DNA of 64,000 nt from Canna indica (taxonomy: Eukaryota; Streptophyta; Magnoliopsida; Zingiberales; Cannaceae), in the NCBI GenBank assembly GCA_034359265.1, contig CP136892.1:11022501-11086500 (forward strand). The letters run 5' to 3'. Below are positions 1 to 11,700 of the stretch, piece by piece (positions within the stretch are counted from its first letter, which is position 1; the number at the start of each line of letters is the position of its first letter). The notes beneath the pieces are model-generated. The model searched no databases, was not told the origin of the DNA, and saw nothing but the letters and a program-made list of their open reading frames with translations. The position numbers and the translations under genes are program-made.

Positions 1-727
1 GCTCCCAATAGAATAGTGTCTAAATTCAAAACCTAGAAATCAGTCATATACAGGATACTCGCTCACCCCTAATTATTAAAGAATGAATTCCTTGTAAGTT
101 CTTTTCCAAATGTTTGATTGGGATCGCTTAGGTTCAACTCCCATTCGATCGATCGACTGGTGGGGCAATCCATCGTCCAATACATGCTAGGATGATTATT
201 GAAATTAGACATCATCGTTTAGCAATCAAGATAGAGTTCTATAAAGAAAAATTACAGTGAAAAAATATGAAACTAAGATATTAATGTGAATTTAACTGAA
301 AATATTTTTTAAAACATAAAAGAAGATGAGAAGAAAATGCTTAAATATATATTCTCAAAATATTATCTTCATGATTGGATTGGATGGACTTGATGAATTA
401 GTAAATGCCAAATAACTCTTGCTGTCTTGCACTAGCTAGCTGTGTTAGTGCAGATGCTATACATGAACCAGATCTTTAAGCTGACTTAATTAAGTTGTGA
501 CATGAAGTATGGTTCTCCCATCACAAAATATATATTAAATATGATAATTAGATAATCCTTTTTCCCTCTTTAATGCCTCACCTACCTCCCAATTAAAGGG
601 TCACTTGTGAGCCAATTGACAACAACATGTGCCCAAGGGACCTTTGTTTGCCTTATTTTTAGGATAATTTAAGTAGGTACTGCATGTTGGTGAATGAGTC
701 CAAAATTGAGTGTTATTATAATTTTTT
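1..727. other. AT-rich non-coding DNA
   Basis: No reading frame of coding character, RNA gene or clear repeat was recognised here. The stretch ends at the 9-bp duplication (TAATTTTTT, 719-727) that flanks the Mutator-type element to the right. Confidence 0.6.
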
Positions 728-2483
728 GAAGTAAATTTGACGTATGATCGTCAACTTGGCAAAATTTTAATTATTATATTTTTCATTCATTTTATAAATC
801 AAAATCTATTAAACTTTATAAAATATATCTAATAAATTCCTATAACTTGATAAGGTAGGTTTATTTAGATTGTTGATGATGTGACAGTCACATCATCTTT
901 GAAAATTATCTTGGGGGCGTTTGATTGCCCGCAAGTACAAATATTATAAAATCTATTTGCATACAAAAATAAATAATCGTAAATAAATTTTGCAGCCTAC
1001 CGTGTGATTGCCTGCAAGTAGAGTTACAACTTCTATTTGCAAGCATTTGGTTGGCCGCAAATGGAAGTTGTAATTACATTTGTAAGTTCTTGCCGGGCCG
1101 ATCATGAACTTTTTCGAGCAGGGTCGGGCACGAACTTTTTCGGGCCGTATCGTGCACGAAATTTTTTGGGCCGAGTCGGGACAAGCTGGGCAATGCATGA
1201 ATTTTTTCAGGCCGGGCCGAGCATGAATTTTTCCCGACTTGGTCGGGCAAGAATTTCTTCGGGTCAGGCCAGACACAAATTTTTTGGGCCGGACCGGGCA
1301 CGAATTTTTTCGGGTCGACTCGAGCCGGGCCAGGACAGGCTGGGCAATGCACGAATTTTTCCGGGCAAGGCTGGGCTGGGCACGATTTTTTTTTCGGGTC
1401 GGAATGGGACAGGCTGGGCAATGCAAGAATTTTTTCAGGCCGGGCCGAGCAAGTATTTTTCCCGGCCTGGTCGGGCAAGAATTTTTCCAGGCCAGGTCGG
1501 GTACAGACTTTTTCGGGCAGGGCCGGGCATGAACTTTTTCGGGTAGGGCTGGGCACGAACTTTTCGGGTCGGGTCATGCACGATTTTTTTGGGGCCGGGC
1601 CGGGCACAAATTTTTTCGGGTCGGCATTAGCCGGGCCAGGACAGGCTGGGAAATGCACGAATTTTTCCGGACAAGGTTGGGCTGGGCATGATTTTTTTTT
1701 CGGATTGGGCCGGGACAAGCTGGGCAATGCACGAATTTTTACAGGCCAGACCGAGCACGAATTTTTCCTAGCATGGCCGGATAAGAATTTTTTCGGATCA
1801 GGTCGGACACAAATTTTTTTGGGCCGGGACATGCTGGGCAATGCACAAATTTTTCCTAGCAAGGCTGGGCCGGGCACAATTTTTTTTGGGCTGGGCACGA
1901 ATTGTTTTTCAAGTCAGGCCGGGACAAGCTGGGCAATGCACGAATTTTTTCGGGCCGGGCGGAGCACAAATTTTTTCCGACCTTGCCGGGCAAGAATTTT
2001 TCCGGGCCAGGCCAGACACAAATTTTTTTGGGTCGGGCCGGGCACGAAAATTTTCGGGCCGAGTCGGACATGAATTTTTTCGGGTCGGGTTGCAGAAATT
2101 TGTTTGGACCGGGCCAGACACGAAATTTTTTGGACCGGGTTAGACACGAATTTTTTCGATCCAGATGTGTAGATGTTGTGATATTTTTATTTGTATATGT
2201 TGTGTATATTTTGTAATTTTTTTTTCGATTTTAGCTTATAAAGTGAAGATAAAAGATATAGTAATTAAGAGATGCCACGTTCAGAAATCATCTATGAAAA
2301 TTTGCAAAGATGATATGGCTGTCCCGTCATGAATAATCGAAAGAAACCTGCATTAGCATGTCACATGGATTTATCAAATATATTTTACAAAGTTTAAGAT
2401 GTTTTGATTTATAAAATAAAAATGAATGATATAATAATTAAGATACGTTAAGTTCAGGAAGGAACGATATTTGAAATTTACTC
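728..2483. mobile_element. Mutator-like (MULE-type) element with GC-rich core
   Basis: Two AT-rich arms in inverted orientation (about 728-905 and 2290-2483) match each other over about 160 bp. The left tip reads GAAGTAAATTTG and the right tip, on the other strand, GAGTAAATTTC. Next to the tips lie TAATTTTTT (719-727) and TAACTTTTT (2484-2492), a 9-bp duplication with one mismatch, as the Mutator superfamily leaves. The arms share blocks such as CATCATCTTTG near their inner ends. No transposase is present, so the element is non-autonomous. The core is a very GC-rich minisatellite, unlike the arms, which suggests that it was acquired or inserted later. The inner sequence from about 914 (GGCGTTTGATTGCC) resembles a transposon end and may mark a second, nested element. 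Confidence 0.7.
1085..2160. repeat. GC-rich minisatellite, 25-27 bp units
   Basis: About 1.1 kb of degenerate tandem units of 25-27 bp built on GGGCCGGGCACGAATTTTTT. Longer units of about 40 bp carry an extra GGGACAGGCTGGGCAATGC (near 1188, 1338, 1408, 1639, 1708, 1825 and 1921), so there is a higher-order pattern. The units rarely contain stop codons, so several frames on both strands are open for 60-270 codons. Those frames encode only low-complexity repeats rich in Lys-Phe-Phe or Pro-Ala-Arg and are not taken as genes. Confidence 0.85.
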
Positions 2484-2684
2484 TAACTTTTTTGCATTCT
2501 GCTCATTTATTACCTTGGGATATGTTTAATATTTATTTTTTTATTTATGCTAGAAAAAAATCACTCACGTAATAAATAAATTTCATTTACCCATATAAGC
2601 GAGCCAACTTGTTTAATTAATTTTCATAATTTTATTGCGTCATATTATTATTTTGATATTTAAAATGATTAATTAATTTGCACT

Positions 2685-3948
2685 AAATGCATTATATTTA
2701 GTTTTGATCCCAAAATTTATTATAATTTTAGTTTTAGTCCCCATAATTTTAAATTTTAAATTTTAATCCTCGTATTTTATTTCCGTTTAAGATTTAGTCA
2801 CTACCGTCAAATGAGGCATAAACGGAGCAGATGTGGATAATAGGTGCTGACTTGATACTACTGACGTGGAGCCTACATGGATCAACTTTGTAAATTATGA
2901 GAACTAAAATTAAAATTTTATAAACTATGAAGATCAAAATTATTTTTAGAGAAAAAATTATCTGATATTTTTTAATTTATTTATAAATAATTATAATATA
3001 TTAAAATATTAAAATTGAGCACACTATAGTAATTTATGTTACTTTTGGTGGATTTAAATCGACGTCGTCATTAGACGTCAATTTTTATTCGTTAATTACC
3101 CTGATTTAGGATAAATTTCGTAGTGACTGCAGAATTCAAAAATCTGTTCTCTCGATCTGCTCATCTCTTCACTGATCACCTCATCACCTTTATTTTGATC
3201 CTAAATTTGGCGCATTCAAAGCGATTAAAATTAAATTTCGAATGTAAAAAAATGTCGATTTTTTTACTTTAATAAACGTCGATTTTTCATGCATTTGCTA
3301 TAGTGGCAACACCATAATATAATATTATTGCTACGATTTCATTGGCATCGTTAATGGATATTTAGAGTTACAGAACATACTACAAATATTAATGTGTTTC
3401 CCGTTCAATTAATGTGTTTAATGCAAGAATACTAAACTAGATATTTGTGTCTTAAATAAAAAATAAATCAATATTGAGCAGATGAGGAGAGCAAGTTTTC
3501 AAATTATGCAGCTACTGCAAAATTCATCATAAACCCGAATAATTAACATATAAAAACTGACGCCTAATGACGATGTCGATTTAAATCTACCCAAATTAAC
3601 GTAAATTACTGTGGTGTGCTTAATTTTAATATTTTTAAATATTATAATTATTTATAAATAAATTAAAAAAATCCTATGATTTTTTATATTTTTTAAGAAT
3701 TTGGTCTCCATAGTTTATTCGAATTTTAATTTTAGTCTCCATAGTTTACAAAGTTGATCCCTGCAGGCTCCACGTCAGCAATGTCCACTCAGCACCTGTT
3801 ACCATGTCAGCTTCATTTATGCCTCATGTGACGGTAGGGATCAAATCCTAAACAAAAATAAAGTACGAGGATTAAAATCAAAATTTTAAAGTTACGAGGA
3901 CTAAAACAAAAATTAAGATAAATTGTAGCACCAAAAATATGATTTTCC
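2685..3948. mobile_element. Foldback element, family A, copy 1
   Basis: Two arms of about 550 bp are reverse complements of each other. The left arm reads TAGTCCCCATAATTTTAAA, then TAATCCTCGTATTTTATTT, then GACGTGGAGCC; the right arm carries the same blocks inverted at 3750-3930. A short central region (about 3290-3420) separates them. No coding capacity was seen. The right end abuts the duplication of the next element, so exact termini and a TSD could not be fixed. A second copy lies at 25835-31560, where a CACTA element has split it. Confidence 0.7.
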
Positions 3949-3952
3949 TTAA

Positions 3953-5070
3953 GGGCAATTTCCCAAATTCGGATTTGGGAAATGAGAAATTCCCAAATTT
4001 GAATCTGAAGATTGATAATTCTCAGATCCGAGTTTGAGTGGATTCAATACCGATTTTGCCCCTAGCCAAAGTCTCTAATCGGACTTTGGTTAAAAATAAA
4101 ATAAAATAAAAATACAAAATACAAAATAATTTTAATTTTTATATATAAAAGGGTATAATAGAAATGAGGTGTTAGATTTTAAAAAATATATTTTTAAACT
4201 CTCTAATAAGTTAGAGATTTTGGTTAAAAATTAAAAAATATATATATAAAAATATAAAAAATAATTTTAATTTATAAAAAAAGAGGTATAATAGAAATGA
4301 GATGTTAAATTCTAAGAAATATATTTTCAAACTCCCTAATGATATAGACATGAGGTGTTAGAATTTAAAATATATATTTTCAAACTCTCTAAATCATTAG
4401 AGAGTTTTGCACAAAGTCTATAAATTCAAATTTAAATTAAAAATTATAAAATATTTTTGATATTATAGATTTTGGGCAAAAGTCTCTAATGCATTAAATT
4501 ATTTTTAATTATGATGTTAGTGAAATATTTTTTGTCCCAAATATTTTGATAGACTCTAGCATATTTTTTATATCACATATATTTTTTTATGAATTAAATT
4601 TTATTTTTTATAATTATAAAATTACTATAAATAAATGTCTCTAATTCATTATAAATTTTTATGCAAAGTCTATAATAATTTTATAATTTTTTTAATAAAA
4701 TATTTGAATTCATAAAATAATTTTTTAACGATACAAAGAGGAATTATGATTTAAAAAAATATTTTACATCAAAATATTTTATATTTTTAATTTAAATTTA
4801 AATTTATAGACTTTATACAAATTTTTTTAATACATTAGAGAATTTGAAAAATATTTTTTTTATTCTTTAATATTTTATTTTTATCATAAAAAGTATTTTA
4901 TAAATTAATTTTTATATATATATATATTTTTTATTTTTGATCAAAGTCTCTAATTAATTAGAGATAAAATTTGTATTGAATTCACTCAAATTCTAATTTG
5001 AGAATTATCCATCTTCGAATCTAAATTTGAAAATTTCTAATTCTCCAAATTCGATTACGAGAAATTACCC
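3953..5070. mobile_element. Mutator-like element with long inverted repeats
   Basis: A 1118-bp AT-rich element with inverted ends of more than 100 bp. The left end reads GGGCAATTTCCCAAATTCG and the right end, reverse-complemented, GGGTAATTTCTCGTAATCG. Perfect 9-bp duplications TTTCCTTAA flank it (3944-3952 and 5071-5079), the size typical of Mutator-like elements. Internally it holds degenerate tandem blocks of about 130 bp built around GTATAATAGAAATGAG (4150-4370). It encodes nothing recognisable and is therefore non-autonomous. It ends about 700 bp upstream of the ILK kinase start codon. Confidence 0.85.
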
Positions 5071-5079
5071 TTTCCTTAA

Positions 5080-5771
5080 TGTAATATATATAATTATTTC
5101 ATTTAACACATTTTCCATCCACTCATTTCATAGTCGGCGAAAGTACAACGACTATTCTCGACGCTTTCCTTTTTATCTCTTCATTTTTGTGATCGATTCT
5201 TCCTTCGCCCCGCGGTCCCCACCACCATTAACTTCTAGTTGGGATCCTCTCCAACTATTGTACAAATTTAAGATTTTGTCAACGGGTAATGGAAGATCAC
5301 ATGAAAGATCGGCGGAGTACTTCTATGGAAGGTAGGGATTTGAGAATTGGAAAATTATCAATTAGACACTTCATTGGAGAGAATCCCGAACATTCTTCCC
5401 TCATCTCTCTTTTTTTCAGTGCACGCGACCATGCTCACTCTTGAAGACTTCAATAGAATAAAACTGACGCCTTTCTCGCTCCCGCAAGAAAGGGGTTCGA
5501 ATCTTTCGCCAAATCTTCTTTTGGAGTCGCGGAGATCTCCGCTTTGATATTTGATGTGCAATACCCTAGTGGGATCTCGGACTCTTCCTGGTTTTTCTTC
5601 GGGAATGCTCCATTTCGAGCTCCCAATCTCTGGTGTTTGTCGCTAATTTTCGTTGATGAAAGCAGGGATTTTATAGTCTGATCGTTTTCTGGCTCAAAGT
5701 TTCGATATTGCCTCCGCCGGTGGGTTAGGGATTGAAGGTTGGTTCGATACCGAGCCCTGAGCCTTGCGGAA
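5080..5771 (+). promoter_or_regulatory. Upstream region and probable 5' UTR of the ILK gene
   Basis: Base composition rises from AT-rich to mixed towards the start codon, and no other gene is seen. Promoter, leader and possibly a leader intron must lie here or under the neighbouring transposon, but no TATA box or transcription start can be assigned with confidence. Confidence 0.45.
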
Positions 5772-8700
5772 ATGGACGTAGTGGCGAGGCTCAAGCGGGG
5801 CGTCTCGCGAAAGCTCTCGAGCTCTCTGTCGAAGAGTCGATTCAGCTTCGGACGGCTCGCGTCGCTCGACCCGAAGCTTGCCAACGCGAGCCGGTTCGCC
5901 TTCGGGCGACAGTCGTCGCTCGATCCCAACCGGCGGAGCCCCGCGAAGGGGGAGCTAGGGGTGCCGGAGAATCTGGACGCAACCATGCAGCTCCTATTCA
6001 TGGCGTGCCAAGGGGACGCCAGAGGGATGGAGGACCTCCTCAAGGACGGCGTGGATGTGAACAGCATCGATTTTGACGGCCGGACGGCTTTGCACATCGC
6101 CGCCTGCGAGGGGCACGTGGATGTCGTCCGGCTGTTGCTGAGTTGGAAGGTCAACATTGATACTAGAGATCGTTGGGGGAGCACGGTATGGCATTCAAAC
6201 AATTTCCTCAAAGAGTTGCTCTTTATGGAATCTAGTCCGTGTGTTAATATTATTTGCTAGAAATCATGTAACTTCTACTAGTCTGCTATACTATTACTGA
6301 TTTGACTCTCAAATTTTCTCAATGCAGGCAGCTGCAGATGCTAAGTACTATGGCAATGATGAAATATACAATATCTTGAAAGCTAAAGGGGCCAAAACTC
6401 CGGTAAACAGAAAAATAATAAACTTTTCAAAAAAAGCGCTTTGTTTCCAAGTCTATTTTCTTCTCTGAAATCAGTTCTGGGTTCACAGAAAACAAGGAAA
6501 ACCCCAATGGCCGTTTCAAACCCCCTAGAAGTTCCGGAGTATGAGCTGAATCCAGCAGAGCTTTACTTCCGGCAGGGTGACGAGTTATTTAAGGTATGCT
6601 TAGGAGTTGTTTCATTTAATTAGTCTTTTGCAATTCGCCTGTGTTTTTGTTTGAGATATGTTGTTCTATTGCTTGCATCATATTTAAAATACTTAGTTTA
6701 TGTGTTTATCTTGATGATATGTCATTGTTTGAGTTCATAGGAAAAATATCAAGTGGCTAAGTGGAATGGTACAAAAGTCTCCGTGAAGATGCTGGACCAA
6801 AATGCATACTCGGATCCAGATACCATGTACTTATTTGGCACTTGATTGAAGTGAATTAACAATTAATCCAGTTCATGGCCTTGATTCTATATTTAAGTTA
6901 TCATACAGATTTGTTTAATTTCTTGTTATAGTCATTGATTTGTAATTTCCTATTTCTGTCTGCAGAAATGTTTTCAAGAATGAGCTGACCTTGATGCAGA
7001 AGGTTCGACATCCAAATGTGGTTCAGTTTGTTGGAGCTGTTACTCAAAACATACCCATGATGATTGTCTATGAGTACCTTCCAAAAGTTAGTTTCTTTCA
7101 TAATGTACACTCTTGATTTTTAGCACAAAGCTACTCTAGCTAGTTATTTCACTGAATCCTGTTGAACCTAATGGAACTCAGAATAGTGATCTCATTAGTA
7201 AATTGATTATGGTTTTGCAATTTCATAACTAAAATCATGACTGATCTGCCAATTATTCTTTTTTGTTTTAAAACTCAGGGTGATTTACAAAGTTATCTTG
7301 AAAAGAAAGGACGCCTTAAATTGCATAAAGCTCTTCGTTTTTCCCTTGATATTGCCAGGTATGTATTAAGCTGATACTGATTGAACTCAATTTGGTAATG
7401 ATTATTCCTGTCAGCCTAACTTCTTCTTCTTTTTTTAAGAAAAAAACTCTATAAATAGTCACTTTATTTTTCTTATTTTACTATGAGAAGTCATGTGGTG
7501 TAGAGGGATTTTAAATGTTGATTCTTGATGTGCTTACTCGATGTCCTCCTCCCTTAGCTTCATCGTTGACAGAGAAAAATAAGTTATTTATTCTTTTTCT
7601 AAGTTGCTTGCTTGAGCCCTGCTCTTTCCTCTAGATTTATCTTAGTCTGAATGTGCATTTGACAATGCCAATTTCTTTCTTATACTCATCTTTTGTTAGG
7701 TAGACACATTATTTTATGGTAACAATTAAGATATATCCTCTTGCATGTTTGTTGCTGTGATCTGAGAACCTTGCACCTTATAATGATTAGTGATAGTTAA
7801 CCAAACACCAAATTTGACATCATCTTTCTATACGTCTTTTGTCATTTGCATTCATAGAGTTGTAAAGCTCCATGGAACAACATATAATAGTTCAGTTTTA
7901 ACATTTTATTTGTGTGGAATTGGAATGCTCAATGGAATAACATATAATAGTTCAGTTTTGATAATTTTTATAGTGGCTACTGTAGCTGGATCAAATTTAG
8001 ATTGGTGGTTTTTCTTAAAATTGTAGAGAAAGACCGTTAAGGGTGGTCACCAAATCAAACTTAACATTGTTTTAGAGAAAGACCTTGAGGTCGTGTCTTT
8101 GAATCCTAAATAAGTCATATACCTCTGATATATTAATTCATATATACAGATACCCCTGGTTAAGTCACTCCATGTATTATCATGCAGTTTGCAAGTAGAG
8201 TGTCCTTTCCCACATGTAAGGGGACTATAAGGAATATAAAGTAATAATTTTGGCCCTTCCCCCGGAACCCAGCCTTTGGATAAGTGGTTGAAGGTGGTAG
8301 GTGGTCTTGAGAACCCAAATTTTGGTCCAAACTATAAGGTCTGAATTTGCTTCCATCTGTGAGGCCCTAAGTTCTTTGTTTCCCTGATACATAACAATGA
8401 ATATTTTTACTTGGTTACATCATTATGCAAACCCCAGAATCAAGGTAGAAGTTGCAGTAGAGAATGGGATGAGAAGTAGGGGAAATGAAAAGTAAGATAG
8501 CTACCCAAGAAAACTCATTGTTTTGATTCATAATTAATCTTAAGTGAATGCCACAGATTGGATCCTTGGCTCTAACAAAGGTACAAGAACAACCTTATTA
8601 GAACTTCACTTGTACTCTTGTAGAAAGATTCATAGTGGAAAGAATCATAGTGGAAGTATATATTTAACTTATTGCTAAACAAAGAAATTCATTGTTGGAC

Positions 8701-11700
8701 TCAAACTAGTTAACAATTACATTTGACCCTAATATGGAATTGTTGCTTTTGTGGTAAAATTTTGCTAGCTTTAGGTTCTGTTGCTGATTCTTGTTTATCC
8801 AAACAAATTTCTCTTGAAATCACCTAATTACAGATTCTCTTGGTTATTCTTCTTATCATGCACATCATCAATTTGTAGCTTGTCTTTATTTTTAATGAAT
8901 CCTGTTCACATTTGTATTGTGCAAATATACACTCATATTTATGTTCAAGTTGACTTTTAATATCATATTCACTGATGACATCAACAAGGTGCAGACCAAT
9001 ATAACTACCTCTTTTTTTTTTCAGTTACATGGAAATTCTTGACAAATTATTCATTTTTCCCTCTAATTCAGGGGCTTGAATTACCTTCATGAGTGCAAAC
9101 CAGATCCAATACTCCACTGTGATTTAAGACCAAAGTAAGATGATCCAATATCTGAAATTTGATAATGTCATAGTCTTGCTCAATGCTTCAAATTTAACTA
9201 TTCAGTTATCTACTATATGATTAAGATTTTTGGTAAGGTGCCAGAACTGTTTTGCTAGATGATGGTGGCCAGTTGAAGGTGGCAGGCTTTGGCTTGACTA
9301 AGATGACAAAACTATCTCCTGATAGATACAAGTTAGCCCAGCCCATTGCTCATCATGCTGTCAGTAAGTTGCATTTTACTGTATACCAAATATAAACCCA
9401 CTCTTGCGCTATTAACATAAGATAATTTCATGCCAAATAGCACACAGCTAGTCTATTTTGGTTTATTGGTCTTGCCAGTCAATTTGCATCCCTTAAAGAA
9501 TATGGTAAATTTTAGATATCTACTTTTAAGAATCAGAATCTTTGTTTTGGTTGTAAGGTTGCATTCTTGTTGTAAGGTTATTGATGGAATGCTATATGAC
9601 ACATTCATATTTTCATTCAAATAGACTGGTGATTTGCTGTTATATTTCTCTTGCTGACCATTCTTGTCAAGCCACCAGCTTAAAGTGTGTATGGATTTCT
9701 CGTCAGCTTATTGTTATTTTCTAATGATAACTAAGTAAGTGCAAAATCAAATTTTAACTATCAAAATTTCTCTCTTATCCAATGTTACTTTCAAAGCATA
9801 GTTTTGGACGTCATAAAACATAGGTTTTATTACACTGCCAACAATATGAAAATGAGCAATCTAACTTTTTTACCGAGTTTACTGAATTATTGCATCTTAC
9901 TGATATTTTCTGTATTCTTCTTCTTCTCCTCCTCTCTATTCTACCGCTTCTCTTTCTCTCTCTTGTAGGGTTGGTGCTGCGTCTTAATTGATGTCATATC
10001 ATAACTTTTTTCCTCCTTTCTTTCCCTCTGCCTGCTCACCACCTCCTTGATCATCTCCGCTTGGAAACACGTTGAAGCTGCGGATCAACTTCTTTGTCGT
10101 TGCTCTCAACTAGATCATCGCAGCCACTCCTCAACTACGAAAAGTAACAGCCTGACCAAACCCGATTTACCTGCCTGCTCAATGACCAGACCCATCCTAT
10201 ATTTTGGGTTCACCTTCCTCCGGCAATAGATTAGCTCGTGAACAACCATCTTCTTGCTTCGATAGTAGATCATGGTGAACAACCACCTTCTTCTTACTCT
10301 AGCAATAGATCAGCTCGTGAAGAATCACCTTCTTCTTGCTGTCAGTTCCAGGATCTGCATGGCATTGCATTGCATTGTGTATTAACTTGGGAAATTACCA
10401 ATAGTATCTTCCTCACCAAAGGGACAACTTGGATGATGTATGGGCCAGACGTAAAGTCAAGTTTTTTCGAGTGAGAGTATAATGTAGCCACCACCCTAAT
10501 TAGGAACCTATGTTGTTTCTTTCTCATGTTAGCTCCTATAAGGTATTGATTTTAGGCCATAATTTAGGATAATTAATGTTTCTTTCCTTTAATTTGATGT
10601 TTCTTTTATTTGGTTATGTTAAAGTCCCACATTGCTTAAAAATATGGTCAAGATAACCTTTAAATAGTTTGGACAATCCTCTCCCCATCAGCTAGCTTTT
10701 GGGATGGAGTTAGGCTAACTAATTTTTTAACATGGTATGAGAGCTTATCCTGTGGTTGATATTGTGCCACCCGTAGATGTCCAGTCTTGCAAACTCCATG
10801 CTCCAGATATCCAATCATGGGTGTGAGGGGGGTGTGTTAAAGTCCCACATTGCTTAAAATATGGTCAAGATAACCTTTAAATAGTTTGGGCAATCCTCTC
10901 CCTATCAGCTAGCTTTTGGGGTGGAGTTAGGCCCACTAATTTCTTAACAGGTTCCTATTAAGGCTAAGAATTATAAGCTATATGTTTGTAACTCCTTGGG
11001 CATTAAAGAATAACTTGCAACAGAATTATTATTAATATCTTTTCTATTCTTCCTTTTCTCCTCTCTATTCTCCCTCTTCTCTCCTCTATTCTATCTCTTT
11101 CTCCCTTTCTCTATCTCTTCTAGGGTCTGGCGCTGCATCACTGTGAAGAAAGTAATCTTTTGAAACTTTCTGGTGGAAATTTAAATAAAATATCCATATC
11201 TTTTCTCTTTTAAAAGAATGATGTTCTAAAAGGTGCCTACACTTCTGCATGTGAATTTCGACCTTAAAGACCCGTGCTGATTCATGTTAATTTGGGATTG
11301 TCTTGTATATGGTATTAATTTCTGTCTTCTAATTAGATGATATCATCCTTGAAAATGTATCTTATTTTGCAAGAGTTAATGATCAAGATGTGTGTTCTTT
11401 GAATGGTTATTTCGAAGTAGATTAAAGTCTTTTTTGTGAGAAGATTAAATGCAATTTTTTTTGCAAGATGTAACTGCAGTCTGCTGGAATATTAAGTCAA
11501 TAAAGATTTGGATGCTCTAGAAACATATTTCCAAGATATTTTTTTGGAGATTGTATTAAAGATGGCAATGGGATTGGTCAGCCCATGGGCGACACAAAAC
11601 TTGGTCTGGTTCGAGCCGACTCTGGTACAATCTAGCCAAAATTCATGTCGGGCTGAGCATGCCTCGGTAATGCACATGGAATAAGCTAGGCTCGTCCCCT

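Noticed and set aside
953..2216. Several open frames of 70-274 codons on both strands
   Set aside because: They all come from the stop-poor 25-27 bp minisatellite and encode frame-shifted versions of the same repeat; no domain, no codon preference.
5739..5771. Longer N-terminus for the ILK kinase
   Set aside because: The upstream opening is a TTG; the ATG at 5772 gives the family's conserved N-terminus.
5450..6211. 253-codon minus-strand frame over the ILK first exon
   Set aside because: Antisense shadow of the ILK exon and leader, no recognisable domain.
10047..10474. Frames of 60-78 codons in ILK intron 8
   Set aside because: Short, interrupted and lacking recognisable domains; possibly remnants of the decayed LTR element, not exons of the kinase, whose frame is complete without them.
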